The notes under the pieces were generated by a model. It was not told where the DNA came from. It worked only from the letters and a program-made list of their open reading frames with translations, and did no database searches. A stretch of DNA of 64,000 nt, from NCBI GenBank assembly GCA_030841035.1, contig JAVEDI010000067.1:1-64000 (forward strand), written 5' to 3'. The DNA comes from Actinomycetota bacterium (GTDB taxonomy: Bacteria > Actinomycetota > Actinomycetes > JACCUZ01). This document shows, one piece after another, positions 34,015 to 45,767 of the stretch. Both the position numbers and the translations under genes were made by a program. How positions within the stretch are numbered: position 1 is the stretch's first letter; each line of letters opens with the position of its first letter.

Positions 34015-35262
34015 TCAGGTGACGGTCGTGCGCACGGCGTACCGCTCGTCGTGCTGCTCGCCTGCCGTGACGACGGCCACCAGGTGCTCGACCGCGGTGA
34101 CGACGTCGACGTGCCGCACGTACAGCGGCGCGAAGCCGAGCCGGGCGAGATCGGGCTGGCGGAAGTCGCCGATCACCCCGCGGGCGATCAGGGCCCGCAC
34201 CACGGCGGAGGCCTGCGGGTGGCGCAGCGAGACCTGGCTGCCGCGCTCGGCGTCGGTGCGTGGTGTGACCACCTCGAAGCCGAGCGGCGCCAGCACGTCG
34301 TCGGCCAGGGAGATGAACAGTCCGGTCAGCGACAGGCTCTTCTGCCGCACCTGTGACATGTCCAGGCCGTCGAACACGGTCAGTGCGGCCTCCAGCGCCA
34401 GCAGGGACAGCATCGGCGGCGTGCCGCAGCGGAACCTGTCGATGCCCGCTGCCGGCTCGTAGGAGCCCTCCAGCGCGAACGGGCGGGCGTGACCGGTCCA
34501 GCCGGGAAGCGGCGTACGCATGGCGCCGTGGTGGCGGGTCGCCGCCATGACGTACGCCGGTGCCCCCGGCCCGCCGTTCAGGTACTTGTAACCGCAGCCG
34601 ACCGCGAAGTCGACGTCGCAGTCGTCGAGCCGGACGGGCAGCACCCCCGCCGAGTGCGACAGGTCCCACGCCATGAGAGCGCCCGCCTCGTGGACCTCTC
34701 GCGTGATGGCAGCCATGTCGTGGGCCCGGCCGGTGCGGTAGTCGACGTGGGAGTAGGACACCAGAGCGACCCGGTGGTCGAGAGCCGCACCGACGTCGCC
34801 CGGCTCGACCCGCCGTACGTCGAGGCCGAGCAGCTGCCCCACGGAGTCGGCGATGTACAGGTCGGCCGGAAAGTTTCCCGGCTCGATCAGCAGCACGCGG
34901 CGCCCAGGTCGCAGCCCGAGGGCAGCGACCAGCACCTTGAACAGGTTGACCGACGTGGAGTCGGCGACGAGCACCTCGTCGTCACCGGCACCGACCAGGC
35001 GGGCGAGCCGTGCGCCGACGCGCCGTGGCGCGTCCCACCAGTCGTTGACGTTCCACGACCCGATCAGGTCGCAGCCCCACTGGCGCTCGACGACGTCGCG
35101 GGTCACCTCGGGGACCGCTGCGGGCAGGGCGCCGAGGGAGTTGCCGTCGAGGTAGACGACGTCGTCGGACAACCGGAACCCGTCGCGGGTGTGCGCGAGC
35201 GGGTCGAGGAGGTCCAGCCGGACAGCGTGCCGGCGCGCCGCGGTGAGGTCCACGAGACGCAC
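34015..35262 (-). CDS. kynU: Kynureninase
   Basis: A 415-aa PLP enzyme that cleaves kynurenine to anthranilate and alanine. YLDGNSLGALP and WNVNDWWDAP are N-terminal signatures. The PLP Lys lies in VGCGYKYLNGGPGAPAYV near residue 205, and WDLSHSAGVLPV carries the ring-stacking Asp. No kynA or kynB is in the window, so the upstream steps of tryptophan breakdown must be elsewhere. GTG at 35262. The single-gene context gives no regulator. Confidence 0.95.
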   Translation of the reverse strand: MRLVDLTAARRHAVRLDLLDPLAHTRDGFRLSDDVVYLDGNSLGALPAAVPEVTRDVVERQWGCDLIGSWNVNDWWDAPRRVGARLARLVGAGDDEVLVADSTSVNLFKVLVAALGLRPGRRVLLIEPGNFPADLYIADSVGQLLGLDVRRVEPGDVGAALDHRVALVSYSHVDYRTGRAHDMAAITREVHEAGALMAWDLSHSAGVLPVRLDDCDVDFAVGCGYKYLNGGPGAPAYVMAATRHHGAMRTPLPGWTGHARPFALEGSYEPAAGIDRFRCGTPPMLSLLALEAALTVFDGLDMSQVRQKSLSLTGLFISLADDVLAPLGFEVVTPRTDAERGSQVSLRHPQASAVVRALIARGVIGDFRQPDLARLGFAPLYVRHVDVVTAVEHLVAVVTAGEQHDERYAVRTTVT

Positions 35263-35305
35263 CCTAGAACCGCTGCGCCACCTCGGGTGCGGCCACGGGA
35301 GGACG

Positions 35306-36190
35306 TCAGACGAACACCGCGGTCGGCTTGGCCCGCCCGTCGCGCTCCTCCACCAGGGCGAGGAAGGCCCCGTCGGGTCCGAGCACCGCCACCGGGCCGG
35401 GGCCCATCCCCAGCGCCGGCAACGGACCGCCGTGCGAGATCACCACGGCTGCGGCGGCGTCGACCTCGCGGACCGGGAACGCCGCGCGCACCGCGGCCGC
35501 CATCGGCAGCACGTCGAGCTCGACCTCGAGCTGCTCGAGCGTGCGCGACGCGTCCAGGTCGTAGGGCCCTACCCGGGTACGGCGCAGCGCCCTGAGGTGA
35601 CCGCCCACCCCCAGCGCCGCGCCGAGGTCCCGGGCCAGCGCCCGTACGTAGGTGCCGCTGGAGCAGACGAGCGACACGTCGACGTCGACGGAGTCGCCGG
35701 TGCGCCGCACGGCGAGCACCTCGAACTGCGACACGACGACGGGCCGGGCGGCCAGCGTGACCTCGTCACCGGCCCGCACCCGCCGGTAGGCCCGCTCGCC
35801 GTCGACCTTGATGGCGCTGACCGAGGAGGGCACCTGCTCGATCGCGCCGGTGAGCGCGGCCACGCCCTCGCGGATCGCCTGCTCGGTGACCTCACCGGCG
35901 GACGTCGTGGCGGTGACCTCGCCCTCGGCGTCGTCGGTCAGCGTCGACGCCCCCAGCCGGATCGTGGCGTCGTAGGCCTTCTCGGTGAGAGTGAGATGGC
36001 CGAGCAGCCGGGTGGCCTTGCCCAGTCCCAGCACGAGGACGCCGGTCGCCATCGGGTCCAGCGTCCCGGCATGGCCGACCCGGCGCGTGCCGGCCAGCCG
36101 TCGCGTACGCGCGACGACGTCGTGGGAGGTCCAGCCGGCCGGCTTGTCGACGACGAGCAGGCCGTCGGTGGGCCCACCGGCGGAGCCCAT
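35306..36190 (-). CDS. truB: tRNA pseudouridine(55) synthase TruB
   Basis: A 294-aa enzyme making pseudouridine 55 in the T-loop of tRNAs. Catalytic Asp is in GHAGTLDPMATGVL near residue 46; GLLVVDKPAGWTSHDVV and KAYDATIRLG are standard. The C-terminal part has a short PUA-like region. It begins 2 nt after the rbfA stop. The nrnA-type DHH phosphatase gene that often separates rbfA and truB is missing here. Confidence 0.96.
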   Translation of the reverse strand: MGSAGGPTDGLLVVDKPAGWTSHDVVARTRRLAGTRRVGHAGTLDPMATGVLVLGLGKATRLLGHLTLTEKAYDATIRLGASTLTDDAEGEVTATTSAGEVTEQAIREGVAALTGAIEQVPSSVSAIKVDGERAYRRVRAGDEVTLAARPVVVSQFEVLAVRRTGDSVDVDVSLVCSSGTYVRALARDLGAALGVGGHLRALRRTRVGPYDLDASRTLEQLEVELDVLPMAAAVRAAFPVREVDAAAAVVISHGGPLPALGMGPGPVAVLGPDGAFLALVEERDGRAKPTAVFV

Positions 36191-36192
36191 CG

Positions 36193-36648
36193 TCAGTCCT
36201 CGTCGTCCTCGACGGCGCGCGGCGCGCGGTAGGGGTCGGCCTCACCGGCGTACGTCGCGCTGGCCGCGGCACGGTGCACCTCGGCGTCGGCGGCAGCGAC
36301 CTTGGCGAGCAGGTCCTCGATCTGCGCGGCGTTCTCGGGCACCGCGTCGGCGATGAAGGTCAGCGACGGCGTGCGGCGCACGCCGGTCTGGCGGCCGACC
36401 TCCGAGCGCAGCACGCCCTTGGCGCTCTCCAGAGCCGCGGCCGTGTCGGCCTTCTGCGCCTCGTCGCCCAGGACGGTGTAGAAGATGCTCGCCTGCTGGA
36501 GGTCACCGGTGACCCGGACGTCGGTGATGGTGACGAAGCCGAGCCTGGGGTCCTTCACCCGCAGCTCGAGCATCTCGGCGACCACGACCTTGATGCGGTC
36601 GGCCAGCTTGCGTGCTCGTGCGGTGTCCACCACGGCTACTCGCCCCAT
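36193..36648 (-). CDS. rbfA: 30S ribosome-binding factor RbfA
   Basis: A 151-aa KH-fold maturation factor that binds the 5' region of 16S rRNA during 30S assembly and cold adaptation. [38 protein letters not shown] and [18 protein letters not shown] are typical. The C-terminal acidic tail is not conserved. ATG at 36648 has only a weak GAGG upstream; GTG codons shortly inside are alternatives. Confidence 0.94.
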   Translation of the reverse strand: MGRVAVVDTARARKLADRIKVVVAEMLELRVKDPRLGFVTITDVRVTGDLQQASIFYTVLGDEAQKADTAAALESAKGVLRSEVGRQTGVRRTPSLTFIADAVPENAAQIEDLLAKVAAADAEVHRAAASATYAGEADPYRAPRAVEDDED

Positions 36649-36722
36649 CCTCGTCGTCCGACTGGTAGGTCATGCGTTCGTTGGTCGTGCGGTTGATTCA
36701 TCGTGCTCGGTCGTCCTGCCGT

Positions 36723-37019
36723 TCAGTCGTCCTCGGTGCTGTGGAACTGCTGACGCGCGGACAGCAGGTCGACCTCCGGCCGCCCCGCCACCAGGCGCTC
36801 GCACGCATCGAGGATCTTGACGCAGTGCGAGCGCTCGGTCGCGACGACGGCCACTGCGACGAGCGACCGCCGGTGCAGCTCCACGTGACCCGCCTCGGCG
36901 GCCGAGACGTCGTACCTCTTGCGCAGCTCCGCCACGATGGGGCGCACGACCGAGCGCTTGGCCTTGAGCGAGTGAACGTCGCCCAGGAGCAGGTCCAGGC
37001 TCAGTACGCCGACGTACAT
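36723..37019 (-). CDS. DUF503 family protein
   Basis: A 98-aa conserved protein of unknown function. MYVGVLSLDLLLGDVHSLKAKRSVV is the family N-terminus (shown in parts), followed by VAVVATERSHCVKILDACERLV. The gene is commonly found between infB and rbfA, as here, which suggests a role in ribosome or RNA metabolism, but none is proven. ATG at 37019 has GGAGG 5 nt upstream. Confidence 0.88.
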   Translation of the reverse strand: MYVGVLSLDLLLGDVHSLKAKRSVVRPIVAELRKRYDVSAAEAGHVELHRRSLVAVAVVATERSHCVKILDACERLVAGRPEVDLLSARQQFHSTEDD

Positions 37020-37096
37020 GCGTCCCTCCGTCAGACGGGTGTGGGGGCGGGCCGTGTCGCCCACCCCCACGCCGTCGTCACTGTCGCGCCGGCGGC

Positions 37097-39898
<2,802 letters not shown>

Positions 39899-40085
39899 AA
39901 CTCTCCTGTCTCGGTCCGGACCGGTCGCTCCCGGCTCAGACCGTCGTTACTGCATGGGGGCACTCATCGGTGCGTGCTCATCGGGTGCTCATCAGCGCTT
40001 CAACCCGCTTTCGCTGGTGGGACGTGAACTGACTGACCGGCCCCGCGCAGACCACACCGGGCGGCCCGGGCGAGGGTAGGACGGC

Positions 40086-40128
40086 GACGGCTGCTGCGGG
40101 GCACGACTGAAGACGGCCCGCAGCCGTC
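40086..40128 (-). terminator. Hairpin between ylxR and infB
   Basis: Arms CCCGCAGCCGTC (40117-40128) and GACGGCTGCTGCGGG (40086-40100) give a 12-bp stem with a 3-nt bulge. It lies 11 nt after the ylxR stop on the transcribed strand. It may end or attenuate transcription between rimP-nusA-ylxR and infB, or be an RNA processing site. No T-run. Confidence 0.55.
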
Positions 40129-40138
40129 ACCCCAGAGT

Positions 40139-40459
40139 CTAACTCCTCGGCGCCGCCTGGCGCGCCCCCGCGGCCCCGATCCAGGCCCGCAAGGGGTCCA
40201 GGTCCAGAGGTGTCTCGGCACGCAGCGCGCGCGGCAGCGCCCGGCGGCGCTGCGCGAGCGCCAGGCAGGCGGGGTCCGGGTGCAGGTGCGCCCCCCGGCC
40301 CGGCAGCCTGCGGTGCGGGTCGGGCACCGTCGCCCCGTCGCGGGCGACCACCCGCAGCAGGCTCTCGGCGGGACCACGCACTCGGCAGCCGACGCAGGTG
40401 CGCAGGGGGCCGCCCCCGGGGGGTGACGCGGCCGGCACGCCCACGGGGCGCCCGGTCAA
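40139..40459 (-). CDS. ylxR: YlxR family RNA-binding protein (DUF448)
   Basis: A 106-aa protein. [20 protein letters not shown] and [20 protein letters not shown] carry the CVGCR and GRGA signatures of the family, which sits between nusA and infB in most bacteria. It binds RNA or affects RNase P in studied species. The best start is TTG at 40459, overlapping the nusA stop as TTGA; GTG codons a few residues inside are alternatives. The C-terminus is short and basic. Confidence 0.9.
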   Translation of the reverse strand: MTGRPVGVPAASPPGGGPLRTCVGCRVRGPAESLLRVVARDGATVPDPHRRLPGRGAHLHPDPACLALAQRRRALPRALRAETPLDLDPLRAWIGAAGARQAAPRS

Positions 40460-41490
40460 CCGGTGACCGGCGGGGCGGCAGGTGCCTGCCGCGCGGCTGG
40501 CGCGTCCTCGCCCCGATCGGCATCGGGCACGACGTCGGGACGTATGTCGATGCGCCAGCCGGTCAGTCGGGCGGCCAGCCGGGCGTTCTGGCCCTCCCGC
40601 CCGATCGCCAGCGAGAGCTGGTAGTCGGGCACCGTGATCCGGGCGGCCCGCGCCTCGGCGTCCACGATCTCGACGTGCGTGACGCGCGCCGGCTGCAGCG
40701 CCTGGGCCAGGAAGGTCGCCGGGTCCTCGGACCAGTCGACGATGTCAATCTTCTCGCCGTGCAGCTCGGCCATCACCGCTCGGGCCCGTGAGCCCATCGG
40801 CCCGATGCACGCGCCCTTGGCGTTGACGTTGGGCTTGTTGGACTTGACCGCGATCTTGCTGCGGTGGCCGGCCTCGCGGGCGATCGCCGGGATCTCCACC
40901 GTGCCGTCGGCGATCTCGGGCACCTCGAGCGCGAACAGCTTGCGCACCAGGTTGGGGTGCGTTCGCGAGAGCACGATCGAGGGACCGCGCGCGCCCTTGC
41001 GCACCTGCACGACGTAACAGCGGATGCGGTTGCCGTGCTCGTAGCTCTCGCCGGGGACCTGTTCGGGCGGCGGCAGCACCGCCTCGACGCGGCCGAGGTC
41101 GACGAAGACGTTGCGGGGGTCCTTGCCCTGCTGGATCACCCCCGAGACGATGTCGCCCTCCTTGCCGGAGAACTCTCCGAACGTCTGCTCGTCCTCAGCA
41201 TCACGCAGCCGCTGCAGGATGACCTGCTTGGCCGTCGTCGCGGCGATGCGACCGAAGCCGGACGGAGTGTCGTCGTACTCCCGCAGCGTGTTGTTCTCCG
41301 CGTCGGTCTCGGCGGCCCACACCGTGACATGCCCGCTCTTGCGATCGAGCTCGACGCGCGCGACGGGCTGGTGCCCCTCGGTGCGCTGGTAGGCGATGAG
41401 CAGAGCAGCCTCGATGGCCTCGACGAGCAGGGCGAACGAGATCTCCTTCTCGCGCTCCAGCGCTCTCAGGGCGCTCATGTCGATGTCCAC
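40456..41490 (-). CDS. nusA: Transcription termination/antitermination protein NusA
   Basis: A 344-aa RNA polymerase-binding factor. N-terminal domain to about residue 110, then S1 ([23 protein letters not shown] in parts) and two KH domains ([18 protein letters not shown] and [18 protein letters not shown]). The C-terminal acidic repeats of proteobacterial NusA are absent, as usual in actinobacteria. GTG at 41490 follows GGGAGGAG and starts 2 nt after the rimP stop. ylxR is coupled downstream. Confidence 0.96.
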   Translation of the reverse strand: MDIDMSALRALEREKEISFALLVEAIEAALLIAYQRTEGHQPVARVELDRKSGHVTVWAAETDAENNTLREYDDTPSGFGRIAATTAKQVILQRLRDAEDEQTFGEFSGKEGDIVSGVIQQGKDPRNVFVDLGRVEAVLPPPEQVPGESYEHGNRIRCYVVQVRKGARGPSIVLSRTHPNLVRKLFALEVPEIADGTVEIPAIAREAGHRSKIAVKSNKPNVNAKGACIGPMGSRARAVMAELHGEKIDIVDWSEDPATFLAQALQPARVTHVEIVDAEARAARITVPDYQLSLAIGREGQNARLAARLTGWRIDIRPDVVPDADRGEDAPAARQAPAAPPVTG

Positions 41491-41492
41491 GG

Positions 41493-41981
41493 TCACTCCT
41501 CCCTGGTGGTCGAACGGTTGAACTCCACCTGCACGCGGCCGGGTCCCAGGTCGACCCACGGGACCCGCAGCGGCTCGCCCGCATGGTCGCCGTCGACCTG
41601 CAGGTCGACGCCGTCGTCATCGACCGCGAGGACGCGCCCGGTGCGCTCGCCGACCCCGGCAACACCGACGGTCACGAGACGGGCCGCGGCCCGGCGCCAG
41701 TGGCGGGGCTGGGTCAGGGGTCGGTCGACCCCCGGGGAGGTGACCTCCAGCACGTACGGCGCGCCGCCCATCGCGTCGGACGCGTCGAGCGCACCGGACA
41801 CCGTCGTGCTGACCCGCGCGATGTCGTCGAGGTCGACGCCACCGTCCTTGTCGACCACCACCCGCAGCATCCGACGCTTGCCGGCCGGGGTCACGACGAC
41901 GTCCTCGAGGTCGAATCCCTCGGCGGTGACGACCGGCTCGAGAGCGCGCCGCAGGCTTTCGCGATCGGAGGCGCTGCCCAT
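41493..41981 (-). CDS. rimP: Ribosome maturation factor RimP
   Basis: A 162-aa factor needed for 30S maturation. [40 protein letters not shown] and [14 protein letters not shown] are family motifs, with a C-terminal SH3-like domain. ATG at 41981 has GGAGG 7 nt upstream; the longer open frame beyond has no homology. It heads the rimP-nusA-ylxR operon. Confidence 0.95.
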   Translation of the reverse strand: MGSASDRESLRRALEPVVTAEGFDLEDVVVTPAGKRRMLRVVVDKDGGVDLDDIARVSTTVSGALDASDAMGGAPYVLEVTSPGVDRPLTQPRHWRRAAARLVTVGVAGVGERTGRVLAVDDDGVDLQVDGDHAGEPLRVPWVDLGPGRVQVEFNRSTTREE

Positions 41982-42132
41982 CGTGGGACCTCCCTCGCGT
42001 CTGTGCTGTTGTCGCCTGCATCTCGACCCTAGCGGGTCGCGGTGGCGGCCCCTGCACGTGGCAGCATGGCGCACCCGGGCAGCGGCCGCACCTCTGCCGG
42101 CCCGAACGCAGCACCGAGGAGGCGACGCGCGG

Positions 42133-42672
42133 ATGAGCATGGCACGGCCGCCGGAGCTGCGGCGGCCGTCCCGGCGCGAGGTGCTCATCGGCGCCGGCCT
42201 GCTGGTCGCCTCCGGCTGCGCGCGAGCTGCCGTCGACGTCGCGCCCCGGCCTACCGCGGACCAACGGCTGGCCGCGGACGTCGCCGAGGAGATCCGGGCA
42301 CTGGCGGCCCGCTATGCAGCAACCGTCCGACGACACCCAGGCCTCGGCGGCGTGCTCTCACCGCTCGCCGCCGAGCACGACGCACACGTGCGCGCACTGG
42401 TGGCACTGCAGCCGGTGGCCTCACCCTCGCCGTCCGCGTCTGCCGCTGGGTCTGCCGCTGGGTCTGCGGCTGCGTCGCCCTCGGTCTCTCCCACAGCGGC
42501 AGCGGTCCCGGCCACGCCGGCGGCCGCGCGTGCCGCGCTGGTCGAGGCGGAGCGGGTCGCCGCGCAGCGGCGGCGCACGCAGAGCCTGCGGGCCGGGGCC
42601 GGGCTCGCGCGGCTGCTGGCGTCGGTCGCGGCGTGCGAGAGCGTGCACGCCGCCCTGCTGGGCGAGGGCTGA
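42133..42672 (+). CDS. Putative lipoprotein with Tat-like signal
   Basis: A 179-aa Ala-rich protein. RRPSRREVLIGAGLLVASGC combines a twin-arginine pattern (SRREVL) with a lipobox-like ASGC, so export through Tat and lipid anchoring are likely. The mature part has HEQ-poor helical segments, a Ser/Ala/Pro linker near 100-125 and a closing helix. ATG at 42133 follows GGAGG. It is divergent from rimP and overlaps the DUF4439 gene by 1 bp. Position matches Rv2843 in M. tuberculosis. Confidence 0.78.
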   Translation: MSMARPPELRRPSRREVLIGAGLLVASGCARAAVDVAPRPTADQRLAADVAEEIRALAARYAATVRRHPGLGGVLSPLAAEHDAHVRALVALQPVASPSPSASAAGSAAGSAAASPSVSPTAAAVPATPAAARAALVEAERVAAQRRRTQSLRAGAGLARLLASVAACESVHAALLGEG

Positions 42673-43103
42673 TGGCCTCCCGTCGGCGCTCGCTACGGGC
42701 GTTGCAGGACGTGCTGGCCGGCGAGCACGCGGCGATCTACGGGTACGGCGTCGCGGGCGCGTGGCTCTCCGGCCGGCGCCGCGACCGGGCGCGCGCGGCG
42801 TTCGCGGCGCACCGCACGCGTCGCGACCAGCTGCAGGCGCTGATCCGGGCACGCGGCGCCGAGCCGGTCGCGGCCGCGGCGTCGTACGCGCTGGCGCGGC
42901 CGGTGACCTCGGCGGCCGATGCCGTGGCGCTGGCCACCCTGCTGGAGGAGCGGCTCGCCGCGGTCTGGGCCGACGCGGTCGCGCAGCTGGAGGGTGATCT
43001 GCGCCGGCTGGCCGTGCGGGCGTTGCGCGACGCCGCCGTGCTGGGTGCCCAGTGGCGCGGTGCCAGCGTGGCCTTCCCGGGCCTGCCGGAGCTCTCCCCT
43101 TGA
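42672..43103 (+). CDS. DUF4439 ferritin-like domain protein
   Basis: A 143-aa helical protein. LQDVLAGEHAAIYGYGVAGA, RDQLQALIRARGAEPVAA and ALATLLEERLAAVWADAVAQL match the ferritin-like DUF4439 family, with EH and E residues at metal-ligand-like positions in the first and last helices. Start and upstream stop share bases (TGATG), so it is coupled to the predicted lipoprotein. It parallels Rv2844. Metal binding is inferred. Confidence 0.82.
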   Translation: MASRRRSLRALQDVLAGEHAAIYGYGVAGAWLSGRRRDRARAAFAAHRTRRDQLQALIRARGAEPVAAAASYALARPVTSAADAVALATLLEERLAAVWADAVAQLEGDLRRLAVRALRDAAVLGAQWRGASVAFPGLPELSP

Positions 43104-43112
43104 GCGTGCCCC

Positions 43113-43436
43113 TCAGGGCGCGAGGCGCGGGACCAGCGGGCGCAGCCGGGGCCACTGCTCGCAGTTGAGCAGGTGCTGCACCGGGTCGTAGTGCGGGTCG
43201 CCGACGTAGGGCTTGGGGTCGATCGCGAGCCACGGCTGCCGCGTGGCGGCCAGCACGTTCATGGCGTGCAGGTCGGTGGCGAGCAGCACCCGCCGCGGCG
43301 GCTCGACCCCACCAGCGCTCGGCCAGGCCGCGACCGTCGCTGGCAGCGCCGCCAGCCACGGCCTCGTGTCGACGTCGGTCTGCGACTCGATCGACTCGGC
43401 GAGGTAGCGCGGGACGGTCAGCGACATGGTTGCCAT
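43113..43436 (-). pseudogene. Aminoglycoside/hydroxyurea phosphotransferase remnant
   Basis: About 107 aa are left of a kinase of about 280 aa. The catalytic loop LLATDLHAMNVLAATRQPWLAIDPKPYVGDP and the YDPVQHLLNC helix (shown in parts) are well kept, with the catalytic Asp of TDLHAMN. The whole N-lobe, including the ATP-binding Lys, is missing, and the C-terminal helical part after LLNC is collapsed to about 14 residues. Upstream bases do not encode the missing half in any frame. It could still be translated from 43436 or 43427 but should lack kinase activity. Confidence 0.75.
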
Positions 43437-43521
43437 CCTCGCGCGTCCCGGCGCGCGGCTCACTCCGCCGGCAGCAAGCCCGTCGCCGACCGCACGGGTG
43501 CCGGTTGAATAGCCTGCGGAG

Positions 43522-44244
43522 ATGTGCCTGGACCACACCGAGCTCGTGCACCTCGGGAGCGACGAGGCGGCCCTCGTGTCACGGCTGCTCGCCGACGCAC
43601 CCCTGGACCGCCCGGTGCCGTCCTGCCCCGGATGGCTGGTGCGCGACCTCGTCGGCCACCTCGGGTCCGTGCACCGCTGGGCGACCGAGGTCGTGCGCAC
43701 CGGAGGGGTCGCCCGCCCGCCCGAGCCCCCGTCAGAGGACGCGCAGCTGGCGCCGTGGTTCGCGCAGGGTGCCGCCGGCTTGACCACCACCCTTGCGGGG
43801 GCCGACCCGAGTGCCGGCTGCTGGACGTTCGCGCCACCCCACCGAGTCGGGTTCTGGTCGCGCCGCCAGCTGCACGAGACGACGGTGCACCGCTGGGACC
43901 TCGAGGCGGCCCTGGGCCGTGACAGCGGTCTCGACCCGCGGCTGGCCGCCGACGGCATCGACGAGGTGGTCACGATGTTCTTCCCCCGCCAGGTGCGCCT
44001 GGGTCGCGAGGCACCCCTCACCGACGTCCTGGCCCTGGTCGACAACGCCACCGGTCGCCGGTGGGTCCTCGCCGGTGACGGCACCACGGACGTCGATGGC
44101 ACGCCCGACGCGACCGTCACCGGCGACGCCGCCGACCTCCTGCTGCTGCTGTGGCAGCGCCACTCGCTCGACGACGGCGCCGTGGGGGCGGACGGGTCCC
44201 GCGAGGCAGCCGAGCGGGTGCTCTCGGCCCGACTCACGCCGTGA
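43522..44244 (+). CDS. Maleylpyruvate isomerase family, mycothiol-dependent-type protein
   Basis: A 240-aa protein with an N-terminal DinB-like/MDMPI domain. SCPGWLVRDLVGHLGSVHRW and QLHETTVHRWDLE carry the expected metal-binding His residues. The C-terminal MDMPI-C domain follows from about residue 150. The family includes mycothiol-dependent maleylpyruvate isomerase, but most members have unknown substrates. ATG at 43522. It overlaps no neighbour and stands alone. Confidence 0.88.
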   Translation: MCLDHTELVHLGSDEAALVSRLLADAPLDRPVPSCPGWLVRDLVGHLGSVHRWATEVVRTGGVARPPEPPSEDAQLAPWFAQGAAGLTTTLAGADPSAGCWTFAPPHRVGFWSRRQLHETTVHRWDLEAALGRDSGLDPRLAADGIDEVVTMFFPRQVRLGREAPLTDVLALVDNATGRRWVLAGDGTTDVDGTPDATVTGDAADLLLLLWQRHSLDDGAVGADGSREAAERVLSARLTP

Positions 44245-44254
44245 GGGCCGGCCC

Positions 44255-45028
44255 TCAGCCGGTGCGCACCACGTCGTAGCCGAGCCGCGCCACCAGGGCC
44301 GCTACGACCAGGAGGAACACGACACGCACGAAGCGGCTCCCGCGACGGATCGCGGCGTGGGCACCGAGCCAGCCGCCCAGCACGTTGCACGCGCCCATCA
44401 GCAGCCCGACGCGCCACAGCGGTGCGCCCTGCGGGACGAACACGAGCAGCGCGCCCAGGTTCGTGGCCAGGTTGACGATGCGGGCCTTGGCCGAGGCCTG
44501 CAGGAACGAGTAGCCGAGCAGTGCCACGAGCAGCACGACGAGGAAGCTGCCGGTGCCCGGCCCGAAGATGCCGTCGTAGAACCCGATGCCCAGACCGCCG
44601 AGACCGGCAGCCAGGTGGTGGCGGCGGCCGGTGAACCGCAGCGACTCGTCCTCTCCGATGGCGGGGTTGCGCAGCACGTAGGCGGCGACGACGACCAGCA
44701 GCACGAGCACCAGCGGTCGGAAGACGTCGCCCGGGAGGGCGGATGCGCTCAGAGCGCCCAGGGCCGCGCCGACGAGAGCGACCGCCGCCATGGGCAAGGC
44801 GGTGCGCAGGTCCGGCCGGAGGCGCCGGTAGTACGTCGCTGCGGCGACCGACGTGCCGCAGATGCCCGACAGCTTGTTGGTCGCGAGGATCTGCGCCGGC
44901 GCCGCACCCGGCAGCAGGACGAGCAACGCGGGGAGCTGCACGAGGCCACCACCGCCGGACACCGCGTCGACCCAGCCCGCGAAGCCGGCCGCCAGGCAGA
45001 GCAGCACGAGGTGGGAGAGGTCCGGCAC
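44255..45028 (-). CDS. TSUP family permease (TauE/SafE type)
   Basis: A 257-aa integral membrane protein with about eight helices. AAGFAGWVDAVSGGGGLVQLPALL and GFYDGIFGPGTGSFLVVLLV are the two repeat signatures of the sulfite/organosulfonate exporter family. GTG at 45028 follows the HAD stop by 7 nt, so it is the last gene of proS-HAD-TSUP. The substrate is unknown. Confidence 0.88.
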   Translation of the reverse strand: MPDLSHLVLLCLAAGFAGWVDAVSGGGGLVQLPALLVLLPGAAPAQILATNKLSGICGTSVAAATYYRRLRPDLRTALPMAAVALVGAALGALSASALPGDVFRPLVLVLLVVVAAYVLRNPAIGEDESLRFTGRRHHLAAGLGGLGIGFYDGIFGPGTGSFLVVLLVALLGYSFLQASAKARIVNLATNLGALLVFVPQGAPLWRVGLLMGACNVLGGWLGAHAAIRRGSRFVRVVFLLVVAALVARLGYDVVRTG

Positions 45029-45035
45029 GGCACCC

Positions 45036-45767
45036 TCAGGCCTGCACGGTCTCGCCGAGCCACCGGTCCACGACCGGCAGGACGTCGGCGAGCCGCTGCA
45101 CCACTGCATCGGGGTCGCCCTCCACGTGGCCCTTCTGGTTCTCCGGGATCGCACTGTGGGGCACCAGGACCGCGCGCATGCCGGTCTCCTTCGCGCCGTG
45201 CACGTCGTCGTACGGGCGATCGCCGACGAAGACGACCCGCGCCGGATCGGTCACCGCGAGCGCCGTCATCGCGGCCCGGAAGGCCTCGGGGTGCGGCTTG
45301 GTCCACTCGATCTCGCAGGTGTAGACCGCGCCGTCGATCAGGTCGAGCACGCCGTCGCGGCGGAACACCTCCTCGTGGTGCTCGCGCGTCCACAGCGTGT
45401 TCGACAGGACGCCGACCTTCACGCCCCGGTCCCGCAGCGCGGCCAGCAGCGGTGGCACATCGGGGTCGATGTAGGTGTGCGGCTCCCAGAAGCGGTGGTA
45501 GGCCGCGAGAGCCTGCTCATGCCGCTCGCCCGACGGCTCGACGCCGACCGATCGCAGCAGGTCGTCCAGTGTCCCGCTGCGCTGGTGGTCACGGGCGCGC
45601 CGCCAGGCCTCTTCCTCGGCGGCCAGCAACAGCCCGGCCAGCTCGTCGGCGCGGCCGGCGTCGTAGACCTGCGTGTAGTGCGCCCACTGCTCGCGCAGGT
45701 CGACCGTGTGCCACGGGGTGAGCGTCCCGCCCCAGTCGAAGATGACCGCCTCGACGGCGCCTGTCAC
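45036..45767 (-). CDS. HAD family hydrolase
   Basis: A 243-aa Rossmannoid hydrolase. Motif I reads [10 protein letters not shown], so the usual second Asp (DxD) is Gly; motif II is GVLSNT; motif III is the Lys in [10 protein letters not shown]; motif IV is [13 protein letters not shown]. Loss of the second Asp recurs in a subgroup of HAD proteins and may change or lower phosphatase activity. GTG at 45767 overlaps the proS stop (GTGA). Confidence 0.87.
   Translation of the reverse strand: MTGAVEAVIFDWGGTLTPWHTVDLREQWAHYTQVYDAGRADELAGLLLAAEEEAWRRARDHQRSGTLDDLLRSVGVEPSGERHEQALAAYHRFWEPHTYIDPDVPPLLAALRDRGVKVGVLSNTLWTREHHEEVFRRDGVLDLIDGAVYTCEIEWTKPHPEAFRAAMTALAVTDPARVVFVGDRPYDDVHGAKETGMRAVLVPHSAIPENQKGHVEGDPDAVVQRLADVLPVVDRWLGETVQA

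Noticed and set aside
39899-40138. tRNA or small RNA gene in the ylxR-infB gap
   Set aside because: No cloverleaf or T-loop sequence is visible; only a single hairpin and short TCATCGG-like repeats.
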